Counted from the first letter of the stretch, positions 51,242 to 59,532 are shown. The stretch is DNA of 64,000 nt from CAWDAQ01 sp963800325 (GCA_963800325.1 CAWDAQ010000011.1:124001-188000), one strand, 5' to 3'. The notes: generated by a model not told the origin, from the sequence alone. Made by a program: numbers and translations.

Positions 51242-53248
51242 TCACCGGACCGCGCGCCAGACCGACTCCCCGGCGCTCGGCCCCGGTCGCCACGACGCGA
51301 TCCAGGGCCCGGTGCCCTCGCTGGGGTCGAGCACGCCCTCCTCGAGCCACGTGTGCTCGCCGGCGAGCACCGAGCGGGTCAGGGCCACGTCGGCGGAGTC
51401 GGTGTTCGACCACAGCGCGTCGAACAGCCGGCCCACCCGCACCCGGGCCTGGCCGCAGAACGCGTCGGCGAGCTCGACGGCGGCCCGGCCCCGCGGGACC
51501 TCGCCCGCCGTGCTCGCCTCCTGCCGGAGGGTCTCGGCCCGGCTGCACGCGGCGGCCATCGCGAACAGCTCGGCGCCGATGTCGACGACCCGGCCGAGGA
51601 AGACCTGCTTGTACTCCATCTTCCCCTGCCAGCGGGACATGCCGTAGAAGGTCTGCCGCGCGAGCTTGCGGGACGAGCGCTCGACGAACCGCAGGTGGGT
51701 CGCGAGCGGGCCGAAGTCGGCGTACGAGCCGGGACGGTCCCCGGCCCCGGTGACGAGCCTCGGCAGCCACCTGGCGTAGAACCCGCTTGCTCCGGCCGCG
51801 GCCCGGGCCTTGGTCTGGAGGTCGGCGTCGGGGTCGGCGAGCTCCCCTGCGGCCTTGAGGTGCTCGTCGACGGCCTCCCGCGCGATGAGCAGGTGCATGA
51901 TCTCGGTGGAGCCCTCGAAGATCCGGTTGATCCGCAGGTCGCGCAGTACCTGCTCGGCGGGCACCGCGCGCTCGCCCCGGGCGGCGAGGGACGCGGCGGA
52001 CTCGTACCCGCGGCCGCCCCGGACCTGGACGAGCTCGTCGGCGACGCGCCACGCCATCTCGCTGCTCCACAGCTTCGCCAGCGCCGCCTCGATCCGGATG
52101 TCCGTGCTCCCGGCGTCGGCGAGGCGCGCCGAGACCTCGAGCACCGACTCGAGACCGAACGCCGTGGCGGCGATGAACGCGACCTTCTCGGCGACGGCGG
52201 CGTGGTGGCCGACCGGGCGGCCCCACTGCACCCGCTCGCTCGACCACTCCCGGGCGATCTTCAGCGACCACTTGCCGGCGGCGGCGCACATCGCCGGGAT
52301 CGACAGGCGCCCCGCGTTGAGGGTCGTCAGCGCGATCTTCAGGCCCTGTCCCTCTGCGCCCAGCCGGTTCTCGGCCGGGACCCGCACCTGGTGGAACCGG
52401 GTGACGCCGTTCTCGAGGCCGCGCAGTCCCATGAACGCGTTGCGGTTCTCGACGGTGACCCCCTCCGAGGCGGTCTCGACGACGAACGCGGTGATGCCGC
52501 CACGCCCGCCCTCGTGCCCGCCGTCGTGCCCGGCGTCGTGGGCCGGGACGCGGGCCATGACGACGAGCAGTTCGGCGACGACCCCGTTCGTCGTCCACAG
52601 CTTCACCCCGTCGAGGAGGTAGCCGCCGTCCCCGGTCGGGGTGGCGGTGGTCGCGACCCGCGCCGGGTCGGAGCCGACGTCGGGCTCGGTGAGCAGGAAC
52701 GCCGAGATCGCGCCCGCGGCGCAGCGGGGGAGGAAGCGCTGCTTCTGGTCCGTCGTGCCGACGAGCTTGACCGGCTCCGGCACCCCGATCGACTGGTGCG
52801 CCGAGAGCATCGCGCCGAGGCTGGCGTTGACCGAGCCGACGAGCATGAGCGCCCGGCCGTAGGTCGCCATCGACAGCCCGAGGCCGCCGTACTCGGTGGG
52901 GATCTTCATCCCGAACGCGCCGATGTCGGCGAGCGCGGCGAGGTCCTCGTCCGGGACCCGGGCCTCCCGCTCGATCCGGGCGGCGTCGATCCCGGCGCAG
53001 ACCTCCCTCAGCCGGGCGAGGAACTCCTCGCCGCGCGCCTGCTCCTCCGGGTCGGCGGCCGGCGGCGGGTGGATCAGCCCGAGGTCGAAGCGGCCGAGGT
53101 AGAGCTCCTTGGCGAAGCTCGGCCGGGTCCACGCGGACTCCCGCGCGGCCTCGGCGACGGCCCGGGCCTCCTTCTCGCTGACCCCACCGTTCCCCCCGGG
53201 ACCCCCGGCGGCCTCACCCGGCCCGCGGTGCTGCGTCTGCGCGCTCAT
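51242..53248 (-). CDS. Acyl-CoA dehydrogenase, VLCAD/FadE-like
   Basis: This 668-residue flavoprotein oxidises acyl-CoA to trans-2-enoyl-CoA. It has the two acyl-CoA dehydrogenase halves (FLLTEPDVGSDPARVATTATP... and RVQWGRPVGHHAAVAEKVAF) and the catalytic-base region INRIFEGSTEIMHLLIAREAVDEHL, and it is about 250 residues longer than short-chain enzymes because of a C-terminal helical extension like that of VLCAD. A His/Gly-rich loop (HDAGHDGGHEGG) interrupts the central beta domain. ATG at 53248 follows GGGGAGAG. The chain-length preference is inferred from the size class. Confidence 0.87.
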   Translation of the reverse strand: MSAQTQHRGPGEAAGGPGGNGGVSEKEARAVAEAARESAWTRPSFAKELYLGRFDLGLIHPPPAADPEEQARGEEFLARLREVCAGIDAARIEREARVPDEDLAALADIGAFGMKIPTEYGGLGLSMATYGRALMLVGSVNASLGAMLSAHQSIGVPEPVKLVGTTDQKQRFLPRCAAGAISAFLLTEPDVGSDPARVATTATPTGDGGYLLDGVKLWTTNGVVAELLVVMARVPAHDAGHDGGHEGGRGGITAFVVETASEGVTVENRNAFMGLRGLENGVTRFHQVRVPAENRLGAEGQGLKIALTTLNAGRLSIPAMCAAAGKWSLKIAREWSSERVQWGRPVGHHAAVAEKVAFIAATAFGLESVLEVSARLADAGSTDIRIEAALAKLWSSEMAWRVADELVQVRGGRGYESAASLAARGERAVPAEQVLRDLRINRIFEGSTEIMHLLIAREAVDEHLKAAGELADPDADLQTKARAAAGASGFYARWLPRLVTGAGDRPGSYADFGPLATHLRFVERSSRKLARQTFYGMSRWQGKMEYKQVFLGRVVDIGAELFAMAAACSRAETLRQEASTAGEVPRGRAAVELADAFCGQARVRVGRLFDALWSNTDSADVALTRSVLAGEHTWLEEGVLDPSEGTGPWIASWRPGPSAGESVWRAVR

Positions 53249-53406
53249 GTCTCTCCCCACCCTGTCCGTGTCCTCGCCCTGCGGCGCCGGTCCCCCCAAG
53301 TGTCACCCGAGCGGGCGAGGTGCGGAAGGGGCACGGGGAAGGCCTGACGACGTCCCGGATCGTGGGCGCAGGCGTCCGCGGGCTGGACCGGGAGGGTCGG
53401 CGGGCC

Positions 53407-53412
53407 TACCGT
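53407..53412 (+). promoter_or_regulatory. -10 box (TACCGT) of leuA; leader peptide is leaderless
   Basis: TACCGT ends 7 bp before the ATG of the leader peptide at 53420. A CTGGAC -35-like hexamer (53383-53388) precedes it with 18 bp spacing. Confidence 0.5.
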
Positions 53413-53419
53413 GGGGGGC

Positions 53420-53464
53420 ATGCGGTCCCTGCGACTCCTCCTTCGCTGCCGCGGCGAGGCCTGA
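53420..53464 (+). CDS. leuA leader peptide (Leu-rich, attenuation)
   Basis: This 14-residue open frame, MRSLRLLLRCRGEA, has four leucines, three of them consecutive (CTC CTC CTT). It begins 7 bp after a -10 box and ends 72 bp before leuA. Runs of the end-product codon just ahead of mutually exclusive hairpins are the hallmark of amino-acid attenuation, and leucine-rich leaders for leuA are known in actinobacteria. Its role would be to sense charged tRNA-Leu by ribosome speed, not to make a functional product. Confidence 0.7.
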   Translation: MRSLRLLLRCRGEA

Positions 53465-53517
53465 ACGGCCGCCCCTCGTCGCGGAGTTCGTCGTGTCCGG
53501 CCGGCACCCGCGACGAG
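53449..53517 (+). promoter_or_regulatory. leuA attenuator: two mutually exclusive hairpins
   Basis: Segment A, CCGCGGCGAGG (53449-53459, inside the leader peptide), can pair with segment B, CCTCGTCGCGG (53474-53484), over 11 bp with one G-U. Segment B (53475-53484) can instead pair perfectly over 10 bp with segment C, CCGCGACGAG (53508-53517). B:C lies 8 bp before the leuA ribosome-binding site GAGGA (53525). Ribosome stalling at the Leu codons would leave A free to capture B and keep the leuA start open. No U-run follows B:C, so control of translation seems likelier than of termination. Confidence 0.6.
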
Positions 53518-53536
53518 AGAAGTTGAGGAACAGCAG

Positions 53537-55282
53537 ATGATCCACCCGCAGCAGCCCTCGGGCATGCCGATCGAGAAGTACGTCCCGTTCCAGGACCAGA
53601 TCCGGGTCGAGCTCCCGGACCGCACGTGGCCGGACCGGGTGATGACGAAGGCGCCGCGGTGGTGCGCGGTCGACCTGCGCGACGGGAACCAGGCGCTCAT
53701 CGACCCGATGAACGCCGAGCGCAAGATGCGCATGTTCAAGCTCCTGGTCCGGATGGGATACAAGGAGATCGAGGTGGGGTTCCCGTCGGCGAGCCAGACC
53801 GACTTCGACTTCGTCCGCGAGCTCATCGACGGCGGCCACATCCCCGACGACGTCGCGATCCAGGTCCTCACCCAGTGCCGGGACCACCTCATCGAGCGGA
53901 CCTTCGACGCGATCAAGGGCGCGAAGCAGGCGATCGTCCACTTCTACAACTCGACGTCGGTGCTGCAGCGCCGGGTCGTGTTCGGCCTGCCCGAGGACGG
54001 CATCGTCGACATCGCCCTCCAGGGGGCGCGGCTGTGCCGCAAGCTCGAGGAGACCGTCCCCGAGACCGACGTCTACTACGAGTACTCCCCGGAGTCCTAC
54101 ACCGGCACCGAGCTCGAGTTCGCGGTGCGGATCTGCAACGAGGTCATCGACGTCATCGACCCGACGCCGGACCACAAGATGATCGTCAACCTCCCCGCGA
54201 CGGTCGAGATGGCCACCCCCAACGTCTACGCCGACTCGATCGAGTGGATGACCCGGCAGCTGCACCGGCGCGAGTCCGTCATGGTCTCCCTCCACCCGCA
54301 CAACGACCGCGGCGAGGGCGTCGCGGCCGCTGAGCTGGGCTACCTCGCCGGGGCCGACCGGATCGAGGGCTGCCTGTTCGGCAACGGGGAGCGCACCGGC
54401 AACGTCTGCCTCGTCACCCTCGGGATGAACCTGTTCAGCCAGGGCATCGACCCCGAGATCGACTTCTCCGACATCGACGAGATCCGCCGGACCGTCGAGC
54501 ACTGCAACCAGCTGCCCGTCGGCGAGCGCCACCCCTGGGGAGGCGACCTCGTGTTCACCGCGTTCTCCGGGTCCCACCAGGACGCGATCAAGAAGGGCTT
54601 CGAGGACATGCAGCGCCGCTCGGCCGAGAGCGGCAAGGACATCGACGAGCTCGTCTGGGGCGTGCCGTACCTGCCGATCGACCCGCACGACCTCGGCCGG
54701 TCCTACGAGGCGGTGGTGCGGGTCAACAGTCAGTCCGGCAAGGGCGGCATCGCCTACATCCTCAAGAGCGAGCACCAGCTCGACCTGCCCCGGCGGCTGC
54801 AGATCGAGTTCAGCGGGGTCGTCCAGGCCAAGACCGACACCGAGGGCGGCGAGGTCGCCCCGAAGGTGCTGTGGGAGAGCTTCCAGGACGAGTACCTGCC
54901 CGTCACCGACGGGGCCGCGAACTCGTGGGGCCGGTTCACCCCGGTCGGGCACACCCTCGTCAGCGAGGAGGAGGGGCTGGACCGGATCCGGGCCACGGTG
55001 CTCGACGACGGCACCGAGGTCACCCTCGAGGGCGTGGGCAACGGCCCGATCGCCGCGTTCGTCGACGCGCTCGGCGGGGTCGGCATCGACGTCCGGGTGC
55101 TCGACTACCACGAGCACGCGCTCTCGGCCGGCGGCGACGCCCAGGCGGCGGCGTACGTCGAGTGCGCCGTCGGTGACCGGGTCCTCTGGGGGGTCGGGCT
55201 GCACAACAGCATCGTCCGGGCCTCGCTGACGGCGGTGCTGTCGGCGGTCAACCGCGCCGAGCGGGGCACCCTCCCCGACTGA
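53537..55282 (+). CDS. leuA: 2-isopropylmalate synthase
   Basis: LeuA (581 residues) condenses 2-oxoisovalerate and acetyl-CoA, the first step of leucine synthesis. The DRE-TIM catalytic barrel opens CAVDLRDGNQALIDPM and contains the metal-binding HPHNDRGEG and NGERTGNV. A C-terminal leucine-binding regulatory domain spans about residues 440-575. This is the actinobacterial long form (LeuA type 2). ATG at 53537 has GAGGA 7 bp upstream, next to the attenuator hairpin. The gene is followed by a strong hairpin. Confidence 0.97.
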   Translation: MIHPQQPSGMPIEKYVPFQDQIRVELPDRTWPDRVMTKAPRWCAVDLRDGNQALIDPMNAERKMRMFKLLVRMGYKEIEVGFPSASQTDFDFVRELIDGGHIPDDVAIQVLTQCRDHLIERTFDAIKGAKQAIVHFYNSTSVLQRRVVFGLPEDGIVDIALQGARLCRKLEETVPETDVYYEYSPESYTGTELEFAVRICNEVIDVIDPTPDHKMIVNLPATVEMATPNVYADSIEWMTRQLHRRESVMVSLHPHNDRGEGVAAAELGYLAGADRIEGCLFGNGERTGNVCLVTLGMNLFSQGIDPEIDFSDIDEIRRTVEHCNQLPVGERHPWGGDLVFTAFSGSHQDAIKKGFEDMQRRSAESGKDIDELVWGVPYLPIDPHDLGRSYEAVVRVNSQSGKGGIAYILKSEHQLDLPRRLQIEFSGVVQAKTDTEGGEVAPKVLWESFQDEYLPVTDGAANSWGRFTPVGHTLVSEEEGLDRIRATVLDDGTEVTLEGVGNGPIAAFVDALGGVGIDVRVLDYHEHALSAGGDAQAAAYVECAVGDRVLWGVGLHNSIVRASLTAVLSAVNRAERGTLPD

Positions 55283-55311
55283 CCCGGGCCGCCCGGCCAC
55301 CCACCACCGGC

Positions 55312-55359
55312 GGACATCGTCGTCACCGGCGGCAACTGCCGCCGGTTGCGACGACGTCC
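55312..55359 (+). terminator. Terminator hairpin after leuA
   Basis: ACCGGCGGCA (55325-55334), loop AC, and TGCCGCCGGT (55337-55346) form a perfect 10-bp stem. The flanks GGACATCGTCGTC and GACGACGTCC can extend it with a small bulge to 55312-55359. It lies 30 bp past the leuA stop. Confidence 0.75.
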
Positions 55360-55452
55360 TGCGCTGTCGGGCCAGCGGAAACGCCCTCCCGGGGTGCGCC
55401 GCCGGGCCGGGAGGCGGGCACGACCCGGACGCGGGCCCGTTGCGCCGTCGGG

Positions 55453-56082
55453 TCAGCGGACCCCGCGGACCCGGAACTGGATCGAGATCCGCGGGCCGAC
55501 CGGCCGCGCGGTCTTGGGGACCGCGTGGTCCCACGTGCGCTGGCACGAGCCGCCCATGACGAGCAGGTCGCCGTGGCCCTGGGCCAGTCGGCGGGCGGGG
55601 CCGCCGCCGCGCGGGCGGAGGACGAGCGGCCGGGCGGCCCCGACCGAGAGGATCGCGACCATCGTGTCCCTGGTCTGGCTGCGGCCGATGCGGTCGCCGT
55701 GCCACGCGACCGAGTCCTGCCCGTCCCGGTAGAGGCAGAGCCCGGCGGTCACGAAGGGCTCCCCGAGCTCGCGGGCGTAGTGCCGGCTCAGGGCGTCCCG
55801 GGCCTCGACGAGGACGGGGTGGGGGAGCGGCTCGTCCTCGCCGTAGAACTTCAACAGCCGCGGGACGTCCACCTCCCGCTCGTACATCCAGCGTCGCTCG
55901 GCGTGCCACGGCACGTCCGCGTGGAGCGCGGCGAACAGCTCGTCCGCTCCGGCGAGCCAGCCCGGTCGGAGGTCGAGCCACGCCCCGCGGGTCAGCGGGG
56001 TGCGACTCACCCCGGGCGCGAGCGGGCGGAGCGAGATCTCGTCGTCGAGGTCGAGCAGCGACCCCTGTAGCGCGGCGGCCAT
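55453..56082 (-). CDS. alkB: AlkB-like alpha-ketoglutarate/iron dioxygenase
   Basis: This 209-residue protein is an AlkB-family dioxygenase that reverses alkyl damage on DNA bases. The iron triad is present: His 128 and Asp 130 (AWHGDRIG) and His 186 (TWDHAVPK), and the 2-oxoglutarate/base-binding arginines RISIQFR follow (residues 198-204). The nucleotide-recognition lid MYEREVDVPRLLKFYGE is also seen. A LexA-like box lies 22-37 bp upstream and a TAGGGT -10 box 6 bp before the ATG, so it is probably an SOS gene with a leaderless message. It is placed between leuA and recO. Confidence 0.9.
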   Translation of the reverse strand: MAAALQGSLLDLDDEISLRPLAPGVSRTPLTRGAWLDLRPGWLAGADELFAALHADVPWHAERRWMYEREVDVPRLLKFYGEDEPLPHPVLVEARDALSRHYARELGEPFVTAGLCLYRDGQDSVAWHGDRIGRSQTRDTMVAILSVGAARPLVLRPRGGGPARRLAQGHGDLLVMGGSCQRTWDHAVPKTARPVGPRISIQFRVRGVR

Positions 56083-56088
56083 GGGCCC

Positions 56089-56119
56089 ACCCTACCTCAA
56101 ACCTCGAACACGTGTACGA
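56089..56119 (-). promoter_or_regulatory. LexA-like box and -10 box of alkB
   Basis: TCGAACACGTGTACGA at 56104-56119 matches the SOS box used by recA in this window except one base of the second half-site (GTACG for GTTCG). TAGGGT at 56094-56089 (minus strand) lies 6 bp before the alkB ATG, and the box covers the position of the -35. It could also affect the divergent membrane-protein gene. Confidence 0.7.
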
Positions 56120-56148
56120 ACCACTTCCCCCAAAGAGCCCCCCGAAAT

Positions 56149-56226
56149 CCGCACTTCGTGCCCGTTCGACCGCGCCCGAGTCGGGCAAACCGGGCGTGAG
56201 CGCGGCCGAACGGGCACGAAGTGCGG
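56149..56226. repeat. Repeat family B, left pair (20-bp perfect inverted repeat)
   Basis: CCGCACTTCGTGCCCGTTCG (56149-56168) and its exact reverse complement (56207-56226) are separated by 38 bp. Just inside, CCGCGC and GCGCGG extend the pairing after one mismatch. The whole can fold into a hairpin of about 78 nt. The 14-bp core GCACTTCGTGCCCG recurs four times behind the membrane-protein gene. Confidence 0.85.
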
Positions 56227-56342
56227 CGTGTCGCCCCCCGGGTGAGCGGGACGTTCGGCTCTCGCGGCCGGACGTCGGGGGGACGAGGGTGGAGGTGGCG
56301 CCGGGGAGCGGCGTCCTCGGATCGGTGCCTGGGAGGTGCGCA

Positions 56343-57251
56343 GTGGCGACGCGGGCATCCGCCCGGTCAGGGGCAGCGGCCTCGGGCCTCGTCGGCGGGG
56401 TCGGGGACGGCTCCCGGCCGGCTCGGCGGCACCGGTCCGTCGGGACCCTCGGCCTGCTCCTCGGCGCCGGTCTCGTGGCCAACGCCGCCGTCGGCCCGCT
56501 GGGGGCCGGGCTCGTCGACTTCGACCTGGACGAGTCGCTGACGAACCAGCTCCTCGGGCTCGAGGTCGTCACCCTCGTGCTCGTCGTCCCGGCCCTGGTC
56601 GTCGCCGGCGTCCTGTGCCGCCGGGGCCGCCCCGCGGGACCCGTGCTCCTCGTCGGGCCGGCGGGCTACGCGGCGTACATGCTCGTGCAGTACCTGCTCG
56701 GGCCCGGGTACCTGCGCTACGAGCCGGTGATCCTGCTCCAGCTCGGGCTGCTCGTCGCGAGCGTCGTGCTGGTCGCCCGCGCCTGGGCGCTCGCGCTCGA
56801 CGGGCCGCTGCCTGGCCTGGACCCCGCCGCGGCCCGGCGCCGCGCGGTGGTCCTGCTCGGCCTCGCGGGCTTCGTCGTGCTGCGCTACCTGCCCGGCCTG
56901 CTCGCGGCCGTCACCTCGGGTCCGCTGCCGGAGGAGTTCACGCGGTCGCCCGGCTTCTACTGGTCGATCTGGGTGCTCGACCTCGGACTCGTCGTGCCGG
57001 CCACCGTCGCCGCAGCCGTGGGGGTCCGCCGGGGGGACCGTTCCGGCGAGCTCGCGACGTACGCCGTCTTCGGCTGGTTCGCGCTCGTCCCGCCGTCGGT
57101 CGCCGCGATGGCGCTCGTCATGCTCGCCCGTGGGGACCCGAACGCCTCGGCGGGCACGGCATCGCTGCTGAGCGTGGCCGCGGTCGTGTTCGCGGGGCTC
57201 GCGGTGTGGGTGCTGCGCCCGCTGCTGGCCCGCCGCGCCCGCGTCCGCTGA
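56343..57251 (+). CDS. Hypothetical multi-pass membrane protein
   Basis: I do not recognise this 302-residue protein. It has about seven hydrophobic segments, a charged cytoplasmic start (VATRASARSG... RPARRHRSVG), Leu/Val/Ala-rich helices, short loops, and a C-terminus rich in Arg (LARRARVR). No catalytic motif is visible. GTG at 56343 is chosen because GGGAGG at 56331-56336 precedes it by 6 bp; upstream in-frame codons run through the left repeat. The gene is bracketed by repeat family B on both sides and sits between alkB and recO, where I would not expect an extra gene, so it may be an inserted cassette. Confidence 0.65.
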   Translation: MATRASARSGAAASGLVGGVGDGSRPARRHRSVGTLGLLLGAGLVANAAVGPLGAGLVDFDLDESLTNQLLGLEVVTLVLVVPALVVAGVLCRRGRPAGPVLLVGPAGYAAYMLVQYLLGPGYLRYEPVILLQLGLLVASVVLVARAWALALDGPLPGLDPAAARRRAVVLLGLAGFVVLRYLPGLLAAVTSGPLPEEFTRSPGFYWSIWVLDLGLVVPATVAAAVGVRRGDRSGELATYAVFGWFALVPPSVAAMALVMLARGDPNASAGTASLLSVAAVVFAGLAVWVLRPLLARRARVR

Positions 57252-57286
57252 CCTCGCCTCACGCCCGGGACGCCGAGCCGACTCAT

Positions 57287-57428
57287 GCACTTCGTGCCCG
57301 AAGTGCTCCGGCGAGTCAGGCACTTCGTGCCCGTTGCGCCGCGCTCGCGCCCGCTTTGCCCGGGTTGCCTCCGGCCAACCGGGCACGAAGTGCGGATTGG
57401 GGGACGGCCAACCGGGCACGAAGTGCGG
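57287..57428. repeat. Repeat family B, right cluster (two direct plus two inverted copies)
   Basis: The core GCACTTCGTGCCCG occurs at 57287 and 57320, 33 bp apart. The inverted form, within GGCCAACCGGGCACGAAGTGCGG, occurs at 57373 and 57406, again 33 bp apart. Each copy contains a small internal hairpin (GCAC-TTC-GTGC). The cluster fills most of the 241-bp gap between the membrane-protein gene and recO. Confidence 0.85.
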
Positions 57429-57480
57429 GCTACGGGCGGGGGGACGGCGTGGGGGCGTGGGACCCGGCGGGACCGGGGAG

Positions 57481-57486
57481 GACAAT
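57481..57486 (+). promoter_or_regulatory. -10 box (GACAAT) for leaderless recO
   Basis: GACAAT ends 6 bp before the ATG at 57493, with no ribosome-binding site. It differs from TANNNT only at the first base. Confidence 0.4.
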
Positions 57487-57492
57487 GGGGGG

Positions 57493-58248
57493 ATGCCGCT
57501 CTACCGTGACGAGGCGATCGTCCTGCGCACCCACAAGCTGGGTGAGGCCGACCGCATCGTCACGCTGTTCGCCCGGCGCCTGGGCAAGGTCCGGGTCGTC
57601 GGCAAGGGCGTGCGCCGGACGAAGAGCAGGTTCGGCGCGCGGCTGGAGCCGGCGATGGTCGTCGACGTCCAGTGCTACGAGGGACGCTCGCTCGACACCG
57701 TCACCCAGGCCGAGACGCTCGCGTCCTGGGGGGACGCCATCGCGCGGGACTACACCGCCTGGACCACCGCCGCGGCGATGCTCGAGACCGCCGACCGGCT
57801 CACCGAGGAGCGCGAGCCCGCGCTGCAGCAGTACCTCCTGCTCGCCGGCGCGCTGCGCTCGCTCGCGGGCGGCGAGCACGACCCCGGCCTCGTCCTCGAC
57901 GCCTACCTGCTCCGGGCGCTCGCCGTCGCCGGCTGGGCGCCGAGCTTCCACGACTGCGCCCGCTGCGGCGCGCCCGGACCCCACCGCGCGTTCCACCTGC
58001 CCTCCGGCGGCACCGTCTGCCCCGCCTGCCGGCTGCCCGGCTCGGCGGCTCCGGCGCCGGAGACGATGACCCTGCTCGCGGCCCTGCTCACCGGGGACTG
58101 GGCGGTCGCGGACGTGAGCGAGTACCGGCACCGGCGCGAGGGCAGCGGCCTGACCTCGGCCTACCTCCAGTGGCACATCGAGCGCGGCGTGCGCTCGCTG
58201 CGCCTCGTCGACCGGACCCCGGACCCGGCCCGGGGCAGGCCGGCGTAG
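57493..58248 (+). CDS. recO: DNA repair protein RecO
   Basis: RecO (251 residues) loads RecA at gaps with RecF and RecR and anneals SSB-coated DNA. The N-terminal OB fold shows LYRDEAIVLRTHKLGEADRIVTLF and RVVGKGVRRTKSRFGARLEP. The C-terminal part has a zinc-binding site (CARCG... CPAC). An open frame extends upstream through the repeat cluster; the ATG at 57493 is chosen because the family starts there (MPLYRDEA). The gene is followed by the thiolase; leuA, recO and uppS often neighbour each other in actinobacteria. Confidence 0.94.
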   Translation: MPLYRDEAIVLRTHKLGEADRIVTLFARRLGKVRVVGKGVRRTKSRFGARLEPAMVVDVQCYEGRSLDTVTQAETLASWGDAIARDYTAWTTAAAMLETADRLTEEREPALQQYLLLAGALRSLAGGEHDPGLVLDAYLLRALAVAGWAPSFHDCARCGAPGPHRAFHLPSGGTVCPACRLPGSAAPAPETMTLLAALLTGDWAVADVSEYRHRREGSGLTSAYLQWHIERGVRSLRLVDRTPDPARGRPA

Positions 58249-58291
58249 CCGACGGGGGCGGGCCCCGCCCGACCGGGGCTCCGGTGAGCAC

Positions 58292-58297
58292 TAGCAT
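58292..58297 (+). promoter_or_regulatory. -10 box (TAGCAT) for leaderless thiolase gene
   Basis: TAGCAT ends 7 bp before the GTG at 58305. It contains the ATG at 58296, arguing that this earlier in-frame ATG is not the start. Confidence 0.4.
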
Positions 58298-58304
58298 GCC
58301 CGCC

Positions 58305-59486
58305 GTGGCAGCGACCTACCTCTACGACGCCGTCCGCACCCCGTTCGGTCGCTACGGCGGGGCGCTGGCGCGGACCCGCGCCGACGACCTCGCCGCGCTC
58401 GTCGTCCGCGAGCAGCTCGCCCGGGTGCCCGACCTCGACCCCGCCCGCCTCGACGAGGTCGTCCTCGGCAACGCCAACGGCGCCGGCGAGGAGAACCGCA
58501 ACGTCGCCCGGATGGCGAGTCTGCTCGCCGGCGTGCCGACCTCGGTGCCCGGTACCACCGTCAACCGTCTCTGCGGCTCCAGCCTCGACGCCGCCATCAT
58601 CGCCTCGCGGCAGATCGACGTCGGCGAGGCCGACGTCGTCCTCGTCGGGGGCGTCGAGTCGATGAGCCGGGCGCCGTGGGTGCTGCCCAAGACCGAGAGG
58701 CCGTTCCCCGCCGGGGACCTCCCGCTCGTCTCGACCACCCTCGGCTGGCGCCTGGTCAACCCCGCCATGCCGGCCGAGTGGACGGTCTCCCTCGGCGAGG
58801 CCACCGAGATCCTCCGAGAGCGCCACGGCATCTCCCGGGAGCGCCAGGACGCCTTCGCCCTGCGTTCCCACGAGCTCGCTGCCGCCGCGTGGGCCGACGG
58901 CTTCTACGACGACCAGGTCGTCGCCGTGCCCGGCGTCGACCTCGAGCGCGACGAGTCGGTCCGGGAGACCTCCGCCGACAGGCTCGCCTCCCTCAGCCCG
59001 GTCTTCCGGGACGACGGCACCGTCACCGCCGGCAACGCCTCTCCGCTCAACGACGGCGCCTCGGCCGCACTCCTCGGCAGCGAGGCCGCCGCGGCGAGCA
59101 TCGGTGCCGAGCCCCTGGCCCGGGTCGCGGGCCGGGGCGCGTTCGCCCTCGAGCCCCAGCTGTTCGGCTTCGCCCCGGTCGAGGCCGCGAACATCGCGGT
59201 CCGCCGGGCCGGCATCGCCTGGGGCGACGTCGGGGCCGTCGAGCTCAACGAGGCCTTCGCCGCGCAGTCCCTGGCCTGCGTCGACGCCTGGGACGTCGAC
59301 CCCGGCATCGTCAACACCCACGGCGGCGCCGTCGCGATCGGCCACCCCCTCGGCGCATCCGGCACCCGGATCCTCGGCACGCTCGCCCGCACCCTCGTCG
59401 ACTCCGGCGAGCGCTGGGGCGTCGCCGCGATCTGCATCGGGGTCGGGCAGGGCCTGGCCGTCGTCCTCGAGAACCTCCGACGCTGA
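58305..59486 (+). CDS. Acetyl-CoA acyltransferase (thiolase), PcaF/PaaJ-like
   Basis: This 393-residue thiolase cleaves 3-oxoacyl-CoA with CoA. The nucleophilic Cys 90 lies in RLCGSSLDA, His 347 in GHPLGASGTRIL, and the second Cys 377 in CIGVGQG, the form characteristic of beta-ketoadipyl-CoA thiolases (PcaF/PaaJ). DAVRTPFGRYGGALARTRADDLAAL also fits that group. GTG at 58305 follows a TAGCAT box by 7 bp; ATG at 58296 or GTG at 58284 are alternatives. No other beta-ketoadipate or phenylacetate genes are nearby, so fatty-acid or general use is equally possible. Confidence 0.85.
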   Translation: MAATYLYDAVRTPFGRYGGALARTRADDLAALVVREQLARVPDLDPARLDEVVLGNANGAGEENRNVARMASLLAGVPTSVPGTTVNRLCGSSLDAAIIASRQIDVGEADVVLVGGVESMSRAPWVLPKTERPFPAGDLPLVSTTLGWRLVNPAMPAEWTVSLGEATEILRERHGISRERQDAFALRSHELAAAAWADGFYDDQVVAVPGVDLERDESVRETSADRLASLSPVFRDDGTVTAGNASPLNDGASAALLGSEAAAASIGAEPLARVAGRGAFALEPQLFGFAPVEAANIAVRRAGIAWGDVGAVELNEAFAAQSLACVDAWDVDPGIVNTHGGAVAIGHPLGASGTRILGTLARTLVDSGERWGVAAICIGVGQGLAVVLENLRR

Positions 59487-59532
59487 CACACTGGGGTCGC
59501 CGACCACCCGGACCCGAGCGAGAGTGCCGCCC

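Noticed and set aside
53420..53536. T-box riboswitch upstream of leuA
   Set aside because: No T-box consensus or specifier-loop structure is seen; the Leu-rich leader peptide explains the region better.
56149..57428. Insertion sequence with terminal inverted repeats
   Set aside because: The enclosed gene encodes a membrane protein with no transposase motif, the repeat copies are not placed as simple termini, and no target duplication is visible.
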